From contig OY729432.1 in the NCBI GenBank assembly GCA_963422385.1, forward strand, positions 2,666,001 through 2,730,000: 64,000 nt of DNA, written 5' to 3'. Both the position numbers and the translations under genes were made by a program. The notes beneath the pieces were generated by a model. It searched no databases. It was not told where the DNA came from and worked only from the letters and a program-made list of their open reading frames with translations. The stretch is from JAJDTQ01 sp963422385. Lineage in GTDB: Bacteria > Desulfobacterota > Binatia > UBA9968 > JAJDTQ01. Below are positions 1 to 7,293 of this stretch, one piece after another; positions within the stretch are counted from its first letter, which is position 1, and the number at the start of each line of letters is the position of its first letter.

Positions 1-97
1 GGTCTTTCGTGAGAACTTCCGCTCCGAAAGACCGGCCCGCACAAGCGGAAGTTGCCTGGCAGCCTGATGTCGGCGACTCGCCCCGAAGGATTGGACC

Positions 98-898
98 GTG
101 CCCACGCTGCAACGCAATGATGTGGATCTCTACTACGAGGTGACGGGTGAGGGGCGGCCGTTCGTCTTCATCAGCGAGACGGCCTGCGACGGCGAAGTGT
201 GGAAGATGTACCCGGTGCCGGAGTTCTCACGGGACCACCAGTGCATCACCTTCGACTACCGCGGCACCGGCCGCTCCGGCAAGCCGTCCATCAAGTACAC
301 CACCGACGTGTTCGCCGCCGACGTGGCGGCCATCATGGACCACGTGAGCGCCAGGGATGCCATTGTCTGTGGCCATTCCATGGGCGGCCGGGTGGCGCAG
401 CTCCTGGCCCTGGACCACCCGGGAAAGGTGAGCAGGCTGATCCTGGCGTCCAGCGGCGCATCCTTCCCCAACACCAAGGGGATCCCCCTCAAGCTGGCCA
501 AGGAGATGGTGGAGATGGGCTACGAAAGCTACGTGAGCGAGAGCTCCGTGGCCGTGGGATTCACCGAGGCGTTCGCGAAGCGGCATCCGGAACGGATCCG
601 GCACTACCTGGACGTCCGCATGGCCAACCCGTGCCCGCCGGAGTTCTACCTCCGCCACGTCATCGCCCGCCAGGAGCACGACACCAGCCACCGGCTCAAG
701 GACATCACGGTGCCGACGCTGGTTCTGGTGGGAGAGGACGACCGCAACGTCACCAGCGACATGGACCACCGGACCTCCGCGGATATCCTGGCCGAGGGAA
801 TCCCCGATGCCCGGCTGGTGCTCCTTCCCGGCGAGCGGCACAGCTACTTCTTCGCCAACCCGGAGGCGTCCTTCAAGGCGATCCGGGAGTTCCTGTAA
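98..898 (+). CDS. alpha/beta hydrolase
   Basis: A 266-residue alpha/beta-hydrolase fold protein, probably a cytoplasmic esterase or lactonase-type hydrolase of unknown substrate. The nucleophile elbow GHSMGG places the catalytic Ser near residue 94. The acid is probably in GEDDRN and the His in GERHSYFF near residue 248. The start is a GTG preceded by a GAAGGA-like ribosome site; no upstream ATG fits better. There is no signal peptide. A 36-base stretch (683-718) is repeated exactly at 1493-1528 in a decayed copy downstream. A related but distinct hydrolase sits at 46099-46926. The fold is certain, the substrate unknown. Confidence 0.85.
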   Translation: MPTLQRNDVDLYYEVTGEGRPFVFISETACDGEVWKMYPVPEFSRDHQCITFDYRGTGRSGKPSIKYTTDVFAADVAAIMDHVSARDAIVCGHSMGGRVAQLLALDHPGKVSRLILASSGASFPNTKGIPLKLAKEMVEMGYESYVSESSVAVGFTEAFAKRHPERIRHYLDVRMANPCPPEFYLRHVIARQEHDTSHRLKDITVPTLVLVGEDDRNVTSDMDHRTSADILAEGIPDARLVLLPGERHSYFFANPEASFKAIREFL

Positions 899-934
899 GT
901 CCGACCACTTCTCTCACAAGATAGTGGGCACGAG

Positions 935-1442
935 ATGGCGGAATTCACCATAGCCAGGTTCAAGGACGTGTCCGAGGGCCTGCAGGAGGGCCAGTTCGCA
1001 GTGGGCGAACGGAAAAAAGGCCAGCAGTCTGGCGGGTCTGGACCCCACCCACAAGCAACTGCTCGACATGCCGATCACCGTTACGCTGGGCCTGACGGAC
1101 CCGGACGGGCGGGTGAACATGACGCCCATGTGGTTCGACCACGACGGCGACAAGGTTCTGGTGAACACGGCCGCGCACCGGGCGAAGTGCGGCTGGACAA
1201 GAAAGAACCCGCGCCTCACGATGCCGCTGGTGAACCCCCAGAACTCCTACCACTGGATGAGCATCAAGTGCACGGTGGTGAACGAAATACGAGAGGGCGA
1301 GCCCGGCGGCGAGCACATCGACCGCCTGTGGACGAAGTACACCGGGCAGGAACCGCCATATGGGCTGAGAGGTCCCGTCATCGATGAGAAGCGGGTGCTG
1401 TTCGAGTGTCGCGTGGACCGTGTCGCCACGTTCGGAAAACCG
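935..1442 (+). pseudogene. PPOX-class (pyridoxamine oxidase-like) protein, frameshifted
   Basis: From 1068 the frame encodes about 125 residues typical of the PPOX-class flavin/F420 split-barrel family (TLGLTDPDGRVNMTPMW, later RLWTKYTGQE and ending VATFGKP). The natural N-terminus lies in another frame from the ATG at 935 (MAEFTIARFK). The two frames join if the run of six A at 1013-1018 is read as five, giving RKKASSLAGLDPTHKQLLDM. A one-base insertion in an A-tract is therefore the simplest explanation. The 3' end also lacks its stop and runs into foreign sequence after FGKP. Family enzymes reduce or oxidise small molecules with FMN or F420; this copy is probably dead unless the extra A is a sequencing error. 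Confidence 0.7.
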
Positions 1443-1455
1443 TGGTCCTCACGGC

Positions 1456-1535
1456 CTGACGTCGGCACGTCATCGCGCGCCACCTCCACGATACCAGCCA
1501 CCGGCTCAAGGACATCACGGTGCCGACGAGGCCCG
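1456..1535 (+). pseudogene. fragment of a second alpha/beta hydrolase
   Basis: Bases 1493-1528 match 683-718 of the upstream hydrolase without a mismatch, and the preceding bases (CACGTCATCGC) also match. The translation gives RHVIAR then DTSHRLKDITVPT, the segment before the acid residue, after which homology stops. No intact frame surrounds it. This looks like the relic of a duplicated hydrolase, joined to the decayed PPOX gene by deletion. From here to 1620 nothing else is recognisable. Confidence 0.6.
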
Positions 1536-1620
1536 GGAAAGCCTCGTAGCGTAGGCCCGCGCGGCCGCGTTCAGGTTCATGACTGCCCCTCTTCCATGGA
1601 ACGGGGCATGAAAGTCGGCT

Positions 1621-2919
1621 ATGAACAACAAACGCGATGACAGCGGGACGGGACGGTTCTCCAAACCGTTGCGGAGTTCGGCAGGCTGGCACATGGATGG
1701 GCTACACACTTCGACCGTGATCGATACGGTACTTCTCAAGGTCGCGAGTCGGTGCAACCTCGATTGCAGCTACTGCTACGTCTATCATATGGACGATGAT
1801 GGTTGGCGTGTTCAGCCGAAGCGCATGCCTTTGGCGGTTCAACGAGCCACCGTCCGACAATTGGCAGACCTTCATGTTCGTCAGCGGCAACCGTTAAGCG
1901 CCGTGTTGCATGGCGGAGAGCCTTTGCTCATCGGGACCGATCGTTTGCGGGACTTTTGCAACCAGCTTCGCTCTGCGCTTCCGGCACCCTGCGGGATTCA
2001 CGTTCAGACGAACGGTGTGCTCTTGGACGACGAGATCATCGACATCTTCGTTCGGTTCGATGTCGGGGTCTCGATCAGCATCGACGGCCCCCTGGATGTG
2101 CATGACCGATATCGACTCGACCGCCGGGGACGTGGATCGTATAACCGTGTGCTCGCCGCCATCAATCGGCTGACGGCGCGAAGTGACGCGCGCCCCTTGT
2201 TCGCCGGGGTTCTGGCGGTGATCGATCCCACTTCCAGCCCCGGTTCCGTTTATGACTCCCTCAAGACCACCGGCGCGCCAAGCATTGATTTCCTGGTTCG
2301 CGACGGCAACCGCGTGAGGCTGCCATCCGGAAAAACCAGCGTTGACTCGACCGAGTTTGGACGTTGGATGGTCGGTTTGCTCGATGTTTATCTCAGCGAC
2401 CCGGAGCCTCCACGTGTGCGCATCCTTGATGATATGCTCCGCCTCGTTCTTGGGGGACAGGCTCGGAAGGAAGGGGTCGGCACCACGGACTATGGCATTC
2501 TCGTGATCGAGACGGATGGTCGTATTAACAAGAACGACACGTTGAAGGTGGCCCACAAGGATGCGGATCGCTTCGAACGGACATCGTGGTCGATCCTTTC
2601 CGACAGCCTGCTCGATATTGTCCGCAGCCGGGGCTACGCTGACTACTACCGCCAGCAACGGCCCACCGCCTCCGCATGTCGCGCCTGTCCCGAGTTGAGT
2701 GTCTGCGGCGGCGGGATGGTGGCGCACCGATGGAGTGACGATCGCGGTTTCGACAATCCGTCCGTCTTCTGCGCCGATCAGCTATTGCTGATAAGGCGTA
2801 TGCGAGAATGGGTCGCGCAGCACGAGGACGCGAGAACAGCGGAAGGATATGCTTATGGACAATACCAAGGATTCGACCGAGCCACGGGAACCCCGGATAG
2901 TGGAGAACTCCGAGCTTGA
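1621..2919 (+). CDS. radical SAM/SPASM peptide maturase (FxsB/XyeB-like)
   Basis: A 432-residue radical SAM enzyme. The SAM cluster motif CNLDCSYC (Cys45, 49, 52) binds the catalytic 4Fe-4S; HGGEP and the strand motif SISIDG are classical. The C-terminal region SACRACPELSVCGGG plus a later Cys form a SPASM domain for auxiliary clusters, as in enzymes that modify ribosomal peptides. By length and layout it resembles the FxsB/XyeB/Grr group, which makes three-residue cyclophane crosslinks (triceptides). The next gene, overlapping its 3' end, encodes a short peptide with aromatic-X-Arg triplets, the expected substrate type. ATG 1693 is an alternative start that still keeps the whole core. Base composition is visibly less GC-rich than the flanks, suggesting transfer. 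The exact subfamily is inference. Confidence 0.85.
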   Translation: MNNKRDDSGTGRFSKPLRSSAGWHMDGLHTSTVIDTVLLKVASRCNLDCSYCYVYHMDDDGWRVQPKRMPLAVQRATVRQLADLHVRQRQPLSAVLHGGEPLLIGTDRLRDFCNQLRSALPAPCGIHVQTNGVLLDDEIIDIFVRFDVGVSISIDGPLDVHDRYRLDRRGRGSYNRVLAAINRLTARSDARPLFAGVLAVIDPTSSPGSVYDSLKTTGAPSIDFLVRDGNRVRLPSGKTSVDSTEFGRWMVGLLDVYLSDPEPPRVRILDDMLRLVLGGQARKEGVGTTDYGILVIETDGRINKNDTLKVAHKDADRFERTSWSILSDSLLDIVRSRGYADYYRQQRPTASACRACPELSVCGGGMVAHRWSDDRGFDNPSVFCADQLLLIRRMREWVAQHEDARTAEGYAYGQYQGFDRATGTPDSGELRA

Positions 2920-3031
2920 GCCGAAGAGCATCAGTAGTGTTGCCTTGGGTCGCCTGATTGAGGAGGTACGCAACGGCGAAGCTACTTCTCCGACGGCCTA
3001 TAATCGCACTTATCACCGTCACAACAGGTGA
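2855..3031 (+). CDS. RiPP precursor peptide (cyclophane type, predicted)
   Basis: A 58-residue acidic peptide starting in the last 65 bases of the radical SAM gene. GGAAGG at 2841-2846 lies 8 bases before ATG 2855, better spaced than for ATG 2849 (two residues longer). The leader is polar with a helical stretch (ALGRLIEEVRNGEA). The C-terminus TAYNRTYHRHNR holds three successive aromatic-X-Arg triplets: YNR, YHR and HNR. Triceptide maturases are known to crosslink the ring of an aromatic residue to the beta carbon of the third residue in such triplets. Sequence shows the motif and position; that these are the crosslinked sites is inference. No homolog is recognised. Confidence 0.7.
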   Translation: MDNTKDSTEPREPRIVENSELEPKSISSVALGRLIEEVRNGEATSPTAYNRTYHRHNR

Positions 3032-3049
3032 GCCGTTCCGCTGGATGCC

Positions 3050-3336
3050 ATGTGCCCTCCCGAGCGGTGGCGCGAGAGCGCTATGGGGACGGTGGAGCTT
3101 CGCGTTTCGCCCTTTCGCTACTTTCTCGCCCGGCGTTGCCTTACGCCCGACATCGAACAGGCGCTCCTCGAATGGTTCGAGACCGATGCGCCTTGGCGGC
3201 TTGTGGAGGCCGATTTCTACGAGCAATACGAGTTCAGCATGCTCGATGTGGTTCTTCCGGAAAGCCTTTCCCCATTGATCTGGTCGGACAATCTCGCTGG
3301 GCTCCGTCGCGAGATGGCGGCGATTTTTGATAGGGC
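3050..3336 (+). pseudogene. 5' part of a 2OG-Fe(II) oxygenase split by the prophage
   Basis: This fragment encodes the N-terminal half (about 96 residues) of a small 2-oxoglutarate/Fe(II) oxygenase. The frame runs MAAIFDRA into the phage end and stops at 3355 after three phage-derived codons. Removing 3337-39625 and one copy of AGGGC joins it in frame to 39631-39970, giving DRAFDDRTML across the junction and a full protein of about 208 residues (197 from the ATG at 3083). The complete enzyme would act after the radical SAM protein, probably hydroxylating the peptide. No catalytic residues lie in this half, so alone it should be inactive. Confidence 0.85.
3332..3336. repeat. left copy of 5-bp target-site duplication
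   Basis: AGGGC directly precedes the left terminus TGT. The same five bases directly follow the right terminus ACA at 39626-39630. Mu-family transposition duplicates 5 bp of target, so this pair fixes the insertion site to the base. Confidence 0.95.
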
Positions 3337-3480
3337 TGTGGGTAGACAGAAATAATTGAGAAACCGGAAGAACCCGGGAAGATACCGGAAGAAGGCGGAT
3401 AGGGTGTGTGACTTCAAGGGGTTAGGGACGACGGACAGGCTAAAGGGCGGTCATTTGGGGATGACAGAAATAATTGCGAA
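3337..3480 (+). promoter_or_regulatory. left phage end with transposase sites L1 and L2
   Basis: L1 is GACAGAAATAATTGAGAA at 3345-3362, eight bases inside the terminus. L2 is GACAGAAATAATTGCGAA at 3463-3480, in the same direction and 118 bp further in. Both match the two right-end copies in inverted orientation. A weaker related string (GGCAAATTATT) occurs near 3517 and may be a third site. The wide L1-L2 spacing with tightly packed right sites parallels the asymmetric ends of Mu. The rest of 3481-3719 shows no gene. Confidence 0.85.
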
Positions 3481-3719
3481 TGGCAGTGGATAAGTGAGCG
3501 AAAACGGCCGGAAAAGGCAAATTATTGGGCGTTTCAGGGGGGTGTTAATGGGCGGGAAATTTCGGCGATTTCGAGGGGTTGTTTTGACTTGGGAAACGGA
3601 TGCAGGAAGATACCCTAGCTGTCGACGGGGAACGGACTCGGACATAACCTTTTAAGATCGGCTAGACATGCAGATGGAGTGTATTGACTTCTGCAGCGTT
3701 GTTTCGCTAAGAGGAAGGA

Positions 3720-4091
3720 ATGGCAAGGCACACGCTAATGGTTCCGGACAGATCGCGGGGCAGGGAGCTTCGCAGTATTATCTGGGATAACGAGAAGGGC
3801 ACGGTGGAGGGGTATCACTCGGATGTGCCGTATTTCAAGGAGGCGTTCGTTGCGCCGAAGCCTTTCATCAGCGGCGGTCCGAGCCCGATCTATGCGTTGG
3901 ATGATCCAGCCCACGATCCGCGCGACTTCTGGGTGCTGCTGATCGACGTTTACTGGCCGATGATGGACGAGCCCCTCCGCTCCACGCTGCCGGAGATCTT
4001 GCGCAACACGGAGCCGAGGCAACCCGAGCCCAACGGCCCGGATGACCCCGACCCGGACAATCTACCCGAGGGGGTTCACGTCGCCTACTAA
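3720..4091 (+). CDS. hypothetical protein at the phage left end (candidate MuF immunity)
   Basis: A 123-residue protein of no recognised family, with an aromatic core (DPRDFWVLLIDVYWPMMDEP) and an acidic, proline-rich C-terminus. GAGGAAGGA before the ATG is a good ribosome site. It is read rightward, towards and overlapping by 4 bp the end of the leftward MuF gene, so it is not part of the late operon and must have its own promoter in 3481-3719. Placement next to a MuF protein with a peptidase-like tail suggests an immunity or accessory (moron) role; that is inference only. Confidence 0.6.
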   Translation: MARHTLMVPDRSRGRELRSIIWDNEKGTVEGYHSDVPYFKEAFVAPKPFISGGPSPIYALDDPAHDPRDFWVLLIDVYWPMMDEPLRSTLPEILRNTEPRQPEPNGPDDPDPDNLPEGVHVAY

Positions 4092-5653
4092 GGGTCGTAG
4101 TGAAACAGGGTGCCCAGCACCAAGTCCAGCATCTCAGGATCGTCATCGACCATTTTCATTAGGCCCGTGTGGGTCTTCCGTTGCCAGACATACTGATGTG
4201 CCATGGTGATGACCTCCAGCGCGCGGGAGTCATGGGGTAATCCGCTGTACTCTCTGCCTTGGTAGTGGCTGAGGTATTGATCCTTTCGGGCCATTTCTCC
4301 TTTTGGATAGTGTGACAGTTGGGCGAGCTTTTCCCCTTTGGTGCGGCGGCGGTGAAGCCGCTGGAAGGGCTTGTCGAGGTCAGGCATGGCAGACTGCATG
4401 CGGTGCATGAATTCGTGCACACGGGTACCTTGGTCGTGCCCCTCGGGATTGAGGCCGATCTTGATGAAGGAGTCACCGGCGTGGACGTTGAACCACGACT
4501 TGCCTTCCTTGTGCTGATAACCATCGGCATCGGGGTAGAGATGATATCCTCGCACGCCGTTCACGTTCGCAGCGCCGTAAATGATGGTTCGTCCCTTGCT
4601 GTTGGCGCGGGTAACCCAGGACGCGGGGAGGTAAGCGGTATCCTCTTGGAGCAACCGGGCGGCGCGGCGATGGTTTGTGCTGTTGAGGGCGGGAACGAGA
4701 TCTGACTTCACGGTTCCAGCTCCCCGGCGTTCACGGAGTTCTTTTCGGATTTCATCTCGCAGCCGGTCTGCGAATCCGGCGTCCTTCGGATCGCCGGCAC
4801 GGCTCACGAAGTCTTTCCGCTCCGCCCGCCCCCTGGCGATGAGCCTATCGAGGTCGTTGTTTGGTATGTCTAGGTTGGCGGCCTTTGCCGAGGTCTCCAA
4901 CTTCTTGATGCTCTGCTGGACAAGCCCTTCCCTTCCCGCCAAACCCACGTTGTGGGAGAAGCCGGGGTCGATACCGACGGGGACTTGTTGTACTTGGCCG
5001 GTGCGTTTGTTTTTCCAGAGCCGGGTCTGCCGAGAACCTGGGGGTGGCTCGCTGGAGACCTTGTAGCCGTAGCGGTGTAGGTCGTCATCGTCCATTTGCT
5101 GGACGATGCAGCGGCAGCCCCAGCCGTTGGGGGGATAGTGGGTTTTCCAGAAGGGGTGATCGACGGGGAGGACGGCGCCGTGCCACCTGATGTGATCAAG
5201 GCGGGTGCGGGAGTCCTGGACGGCGACATAGCGGAGGTAGGGCATACGGTCCTTGAGCCGCTCGATGTGTTCCCAGCGGCCATAGGCGTAGGACATGTGG
5301 AGGTTGGTGTCGAAGATGATGCGGAGGCGGCGGGCAGAGCCAAGTTGCACCAGGCGCTCCTCGCCGGTGAGGGGATCGGTCATGATCTGCTGTCCCCACC
5401 AGCCTTTCTTGCGAAGGAGGGGTTCGAGTCGGTCGCGGAATTGCTGGAAGGTCTTGCCGTCGGCCATGGAGGCGTCTACGGCCGTGCGGATATCCCGAAG
5501 GATGTCCTGCTTCATGGCCTTGGCAACGGTGAAGGACTGGACGTGGGCGAGGGCGTCGGTATCGCGCCAGTCGAAGCCAACGTGGAAGCCTTTGCTGCGG
5601 AAGGCGTCGATGGCTTCTTGGGGCGGGACGTCGAGGATCTCGGGTTTGGCCAT
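4088..5653 (-). CDS. MuF-type head morphogenesis protein with zinc-peptidase-like C-terminal domain
   Basis: 521 residues. The first 230 or so match the Mu gp30/SPP1 gp7 minor head protein family: helical start, then the core with RLRIIFDTNLHMSYAYGRWE, a conserved SRTRLDHIRWHG and a CRC near the module end. Such proteins sit at the portal and may be ejected with DNA. The C-terminal part carries HEFMH (residues 413-417), an HExxH zinc signature, with downstream Glu (about 468 and 480) as possible third ligand. MuF proteins are known to carry polymorphic toxin or enzyme domains at this place. Last gene of the leftward operon; a convergent small gene abuts it. Peptidase activity is inferred. Confidence 0.8.
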   Translation of the reverse strand: MAKPEILDVPPQEAIDAFRSKGFHVGFDWRDTDALAHVQSFTVAKAMKQDILRDIRTAVDASMADGKTFQQFRDRLEPLLRKKGWWGQQIMTDPLTGEERLVQLGSARRLRIIFDTNLHMSYAYGRWEHIERLKDRMPYLRYVAVQDSRTRLDHIRWHGAVLPVDHPFWKTHYPPNGWGCRCIVQQMDDDDLHRYGYKVSSEPPPGSRQTRLWKNKRTGQVQQVPVGIDPGFSHNVGLAGREGLVQQSIKKLETSAKAANLDIPNNDLDRLIARGRAERKDFVSRAGDPKDAGFADRLRDEIRKELRERRGAGTVKSDLVPALNSTNHRRAARLLQEDTAYLPASWVTRANSKGRTIIYGAANVNGVRGYHLYPDADGYQHKEGKSWFNVHAGDSFIKIGLNPEGHDQGTRVHEFMHRMQSAMPDLDKPFQRLHRRRTKGEKLAQLSHYPKGEMARKDQYLSHYQGREYSGLPHDSRALEVITMAHQYVWQRKTHTGLMKMVDDDPEMLDLVLGTLFHYDP

Positions 5654-5661
5654 GGATCAAT

Positions 5662-7293
5662 TCATGCGGAGGGCTTGCTTGTGGAGGCGGTGCAGGACGG
5701 CGGTGAGGCGCCGGAGCCGCTCCATGTAGGGTCAGTCCTCCTCCAGGCCGGCCTGTCCGGAGAGTTGGGCGGAGAAGGTGTTGTGGTAGAGGCGTTCGGC
5801 CACAGGTCGGTGTCCATGCGGTCAGCAGCTCGGGCGAGGCGGTCGCGGAACTCAGGCAGGGCCAGGCCCTCGGCGACGGCGGTGTCTGCGGCATCGAGGA
5901 TGGGTTGGACGACGGGGATCATAAGGGGCTGCCAGTCGGCCTCGACGGCGTCGGCGGCCTCGGCGATGGCGTCCGGCGCGCGCGGGTCGATGTCATCGGC
6001 GGTTGTTGTCTGGCCGCGATCCGCGTCGGCGAGGGCTATTGGTGGTGAGTTTTGGCCGCTGCCGGAAGGCGCTGCGGGTGCGGGAGCTTCTTCCCACTCG
6101 CCGCCGTAGACGGACTCGACGTGTTCGAGGGTGGGGAGGAATCTTCCGCCCGAGGTGCGGGCAATGATTTCTTCGCGCTGAGCGCGGGCATCGAGGTCTT
6201 CGGGGGGCGAGGCGTCGCGGTGGATGCGGGGGGCGGCGGCGCCGGGGAAGTTCCAGCGGGTCCACCAGGCGGCGAGGGTGGAGTTGAGGGCTCCGTCTAG
6301 GAGGCGGCAGTCTGAGGCGACGGTCTCGTCGCGCACGTCCTTCTGGACCTCGGCGGTGCCTTTCCAGGGACCCTGGTCGGTGGTGGAGGACTGGCCGAGG
6401 ATGCGGGTGGTGAGGGTTTGGTCGAGGTAGTGGATGAAGGTGTGGTAGTCGCCGCCTGAGCGGCGGGCGGAGTCCAGGAGTTCGATGGCCTGATCTTCGG
6501 GCATGGCGACGCCGGCGCCGGCGGCGAGGTCGCGCAGGAGTTCCAGGAGCTTGCGGATTTCTGCGGGGTCGGCGTTTTTGCGGTGCTTGGCCACGGGGGT
6601 GGGGGCGCCGAACTTCTCCAGTGCCACGGACCAGAACTTGAGGCCGTTGCGCTTGAGCCAGACGGGCCAGAAGCACCAGCGGGCCAGTCCTGGGCCGTGG
6701 GGCAGGTCGGAGTGCTCGCCGGGGCGGGCGAGTACGATGAACTTGGCTGCCGGCAGGGGCTCTCCCTGGGGGGAGGACTCGGAGCGCATCAGGAGTTGGC
6801 CTTGGGGGGACCAGCAGAAGCGGTCGGGGGAGCGGACCTTGAGGGCGGCGATGTGGACGCCGCCGGCGTCGGGCTGCCAGAGGACCTCAGTGACCGAGTA
6901 GCCATACCAGACGGCATAAAGCATCTGGCGGCATACGCGGTCGAAGCCGATGAGCCTGAGTTGGGCGGCAAGGCTTTCGGCGGCCATGCGGTCCCGGCGC
7001 AAGGGGCCGGCGGGCTGGACTTCCCAGGGCTTGGCAACGGCGGCGTCGAGGCGCTGATCGAGGGCGCTGGCGCAGCGCTCATCTTGCAGGACCTCGCGGT
7101 AGATGCGCAGGGGTGCGAGTTCGTCGCGTCGGGCGTAGGCATAGCCGGAGGCCATGCGGGGGTCGGGGGCGATCTCGCCGACGAAGGGGGCCATGCGGGC
7201 GCCGATGTTGGAGCCGGCGATCTCGCCGGCATGCGCGACTGAGGGAAGGCGCTGTGGGGTTTTGCTGTGGTGGACCTGTTTGCGCACGGCCAT
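5662..7293 (-). CDS. Mu gp29-like portal protein (DUF935), 3' end frameshifted
   Basis: The 543-residue frame covers a DUF935 portal: KPWEVQPAGP, YAVWYGYSVTEVLW and the KFGAPTPVAKH region are typical, the core running to about residue 490. It forms the dodecameric DNA channel at one capsid vertex. Near 5801-5806 the natural C-terminus changes frame: the alternative frame gives AERLYHNTFSAQLSG ending LEED at a stop at 5732-5734, restored by one extra G in the run before GGCC. The annotated frame instead ends in a low-complexity Thr/Pro/Ser tail. Its start overlaps the terminase stop. Loss of some 25 C-terminal residues might be tolerated, or be a sequencing error. Confidence 0.8.
   Translation of the reverse strand: MAVRKQVHHSKTPQRLPSVAHAGEIAGSNIGARMAPFVGEIAPDPRMASGYAYARRDELAPLRIYREVLQDERCASALDQRLDAAVAKPWEVQPAGPLRRDRMAAESLAAQLRLIGFDRVCRQMLYAVWYGYSVTEVLWQPDAGGVHIAALKVRSPDRFCWSPQGQLLMRSESSPQGEPLPAAKFIVLARPGEHSDLPHGPGLARWCFWPVWLKRNGLKFWSVALEKFGAPTPVAKHRKNADPAEIRKLLELLRDLAAGAGVAMPEDQAIELLDSARRSGGDYHTFIHYLDQTLTTRILGQSSTTDQGPWKGTAEVQKDVRDETVASDCRLLDGALNSTLAAWWTRWNFPGAAAPRIHRDASPPEDLDARAQREEIIARTSGGRFLPTLEHVESVYGGEWEEAPAPAAPSGSGQNSPPIALADADRGQTTTADDIDPRAPDAIAEAADAVEADWQPLMIPVVQPILDAADTAVAEGLALPEFRDRLARAADRMDTDLWPNASTTTPSPPNSPDRPAWRRTDPTWSGSGASPPSCTASTSKPSA

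Noticed and set aside
1..97. Possible end of an upstream gene
   Set aside because: No convincing frame or motif in this short stretch.
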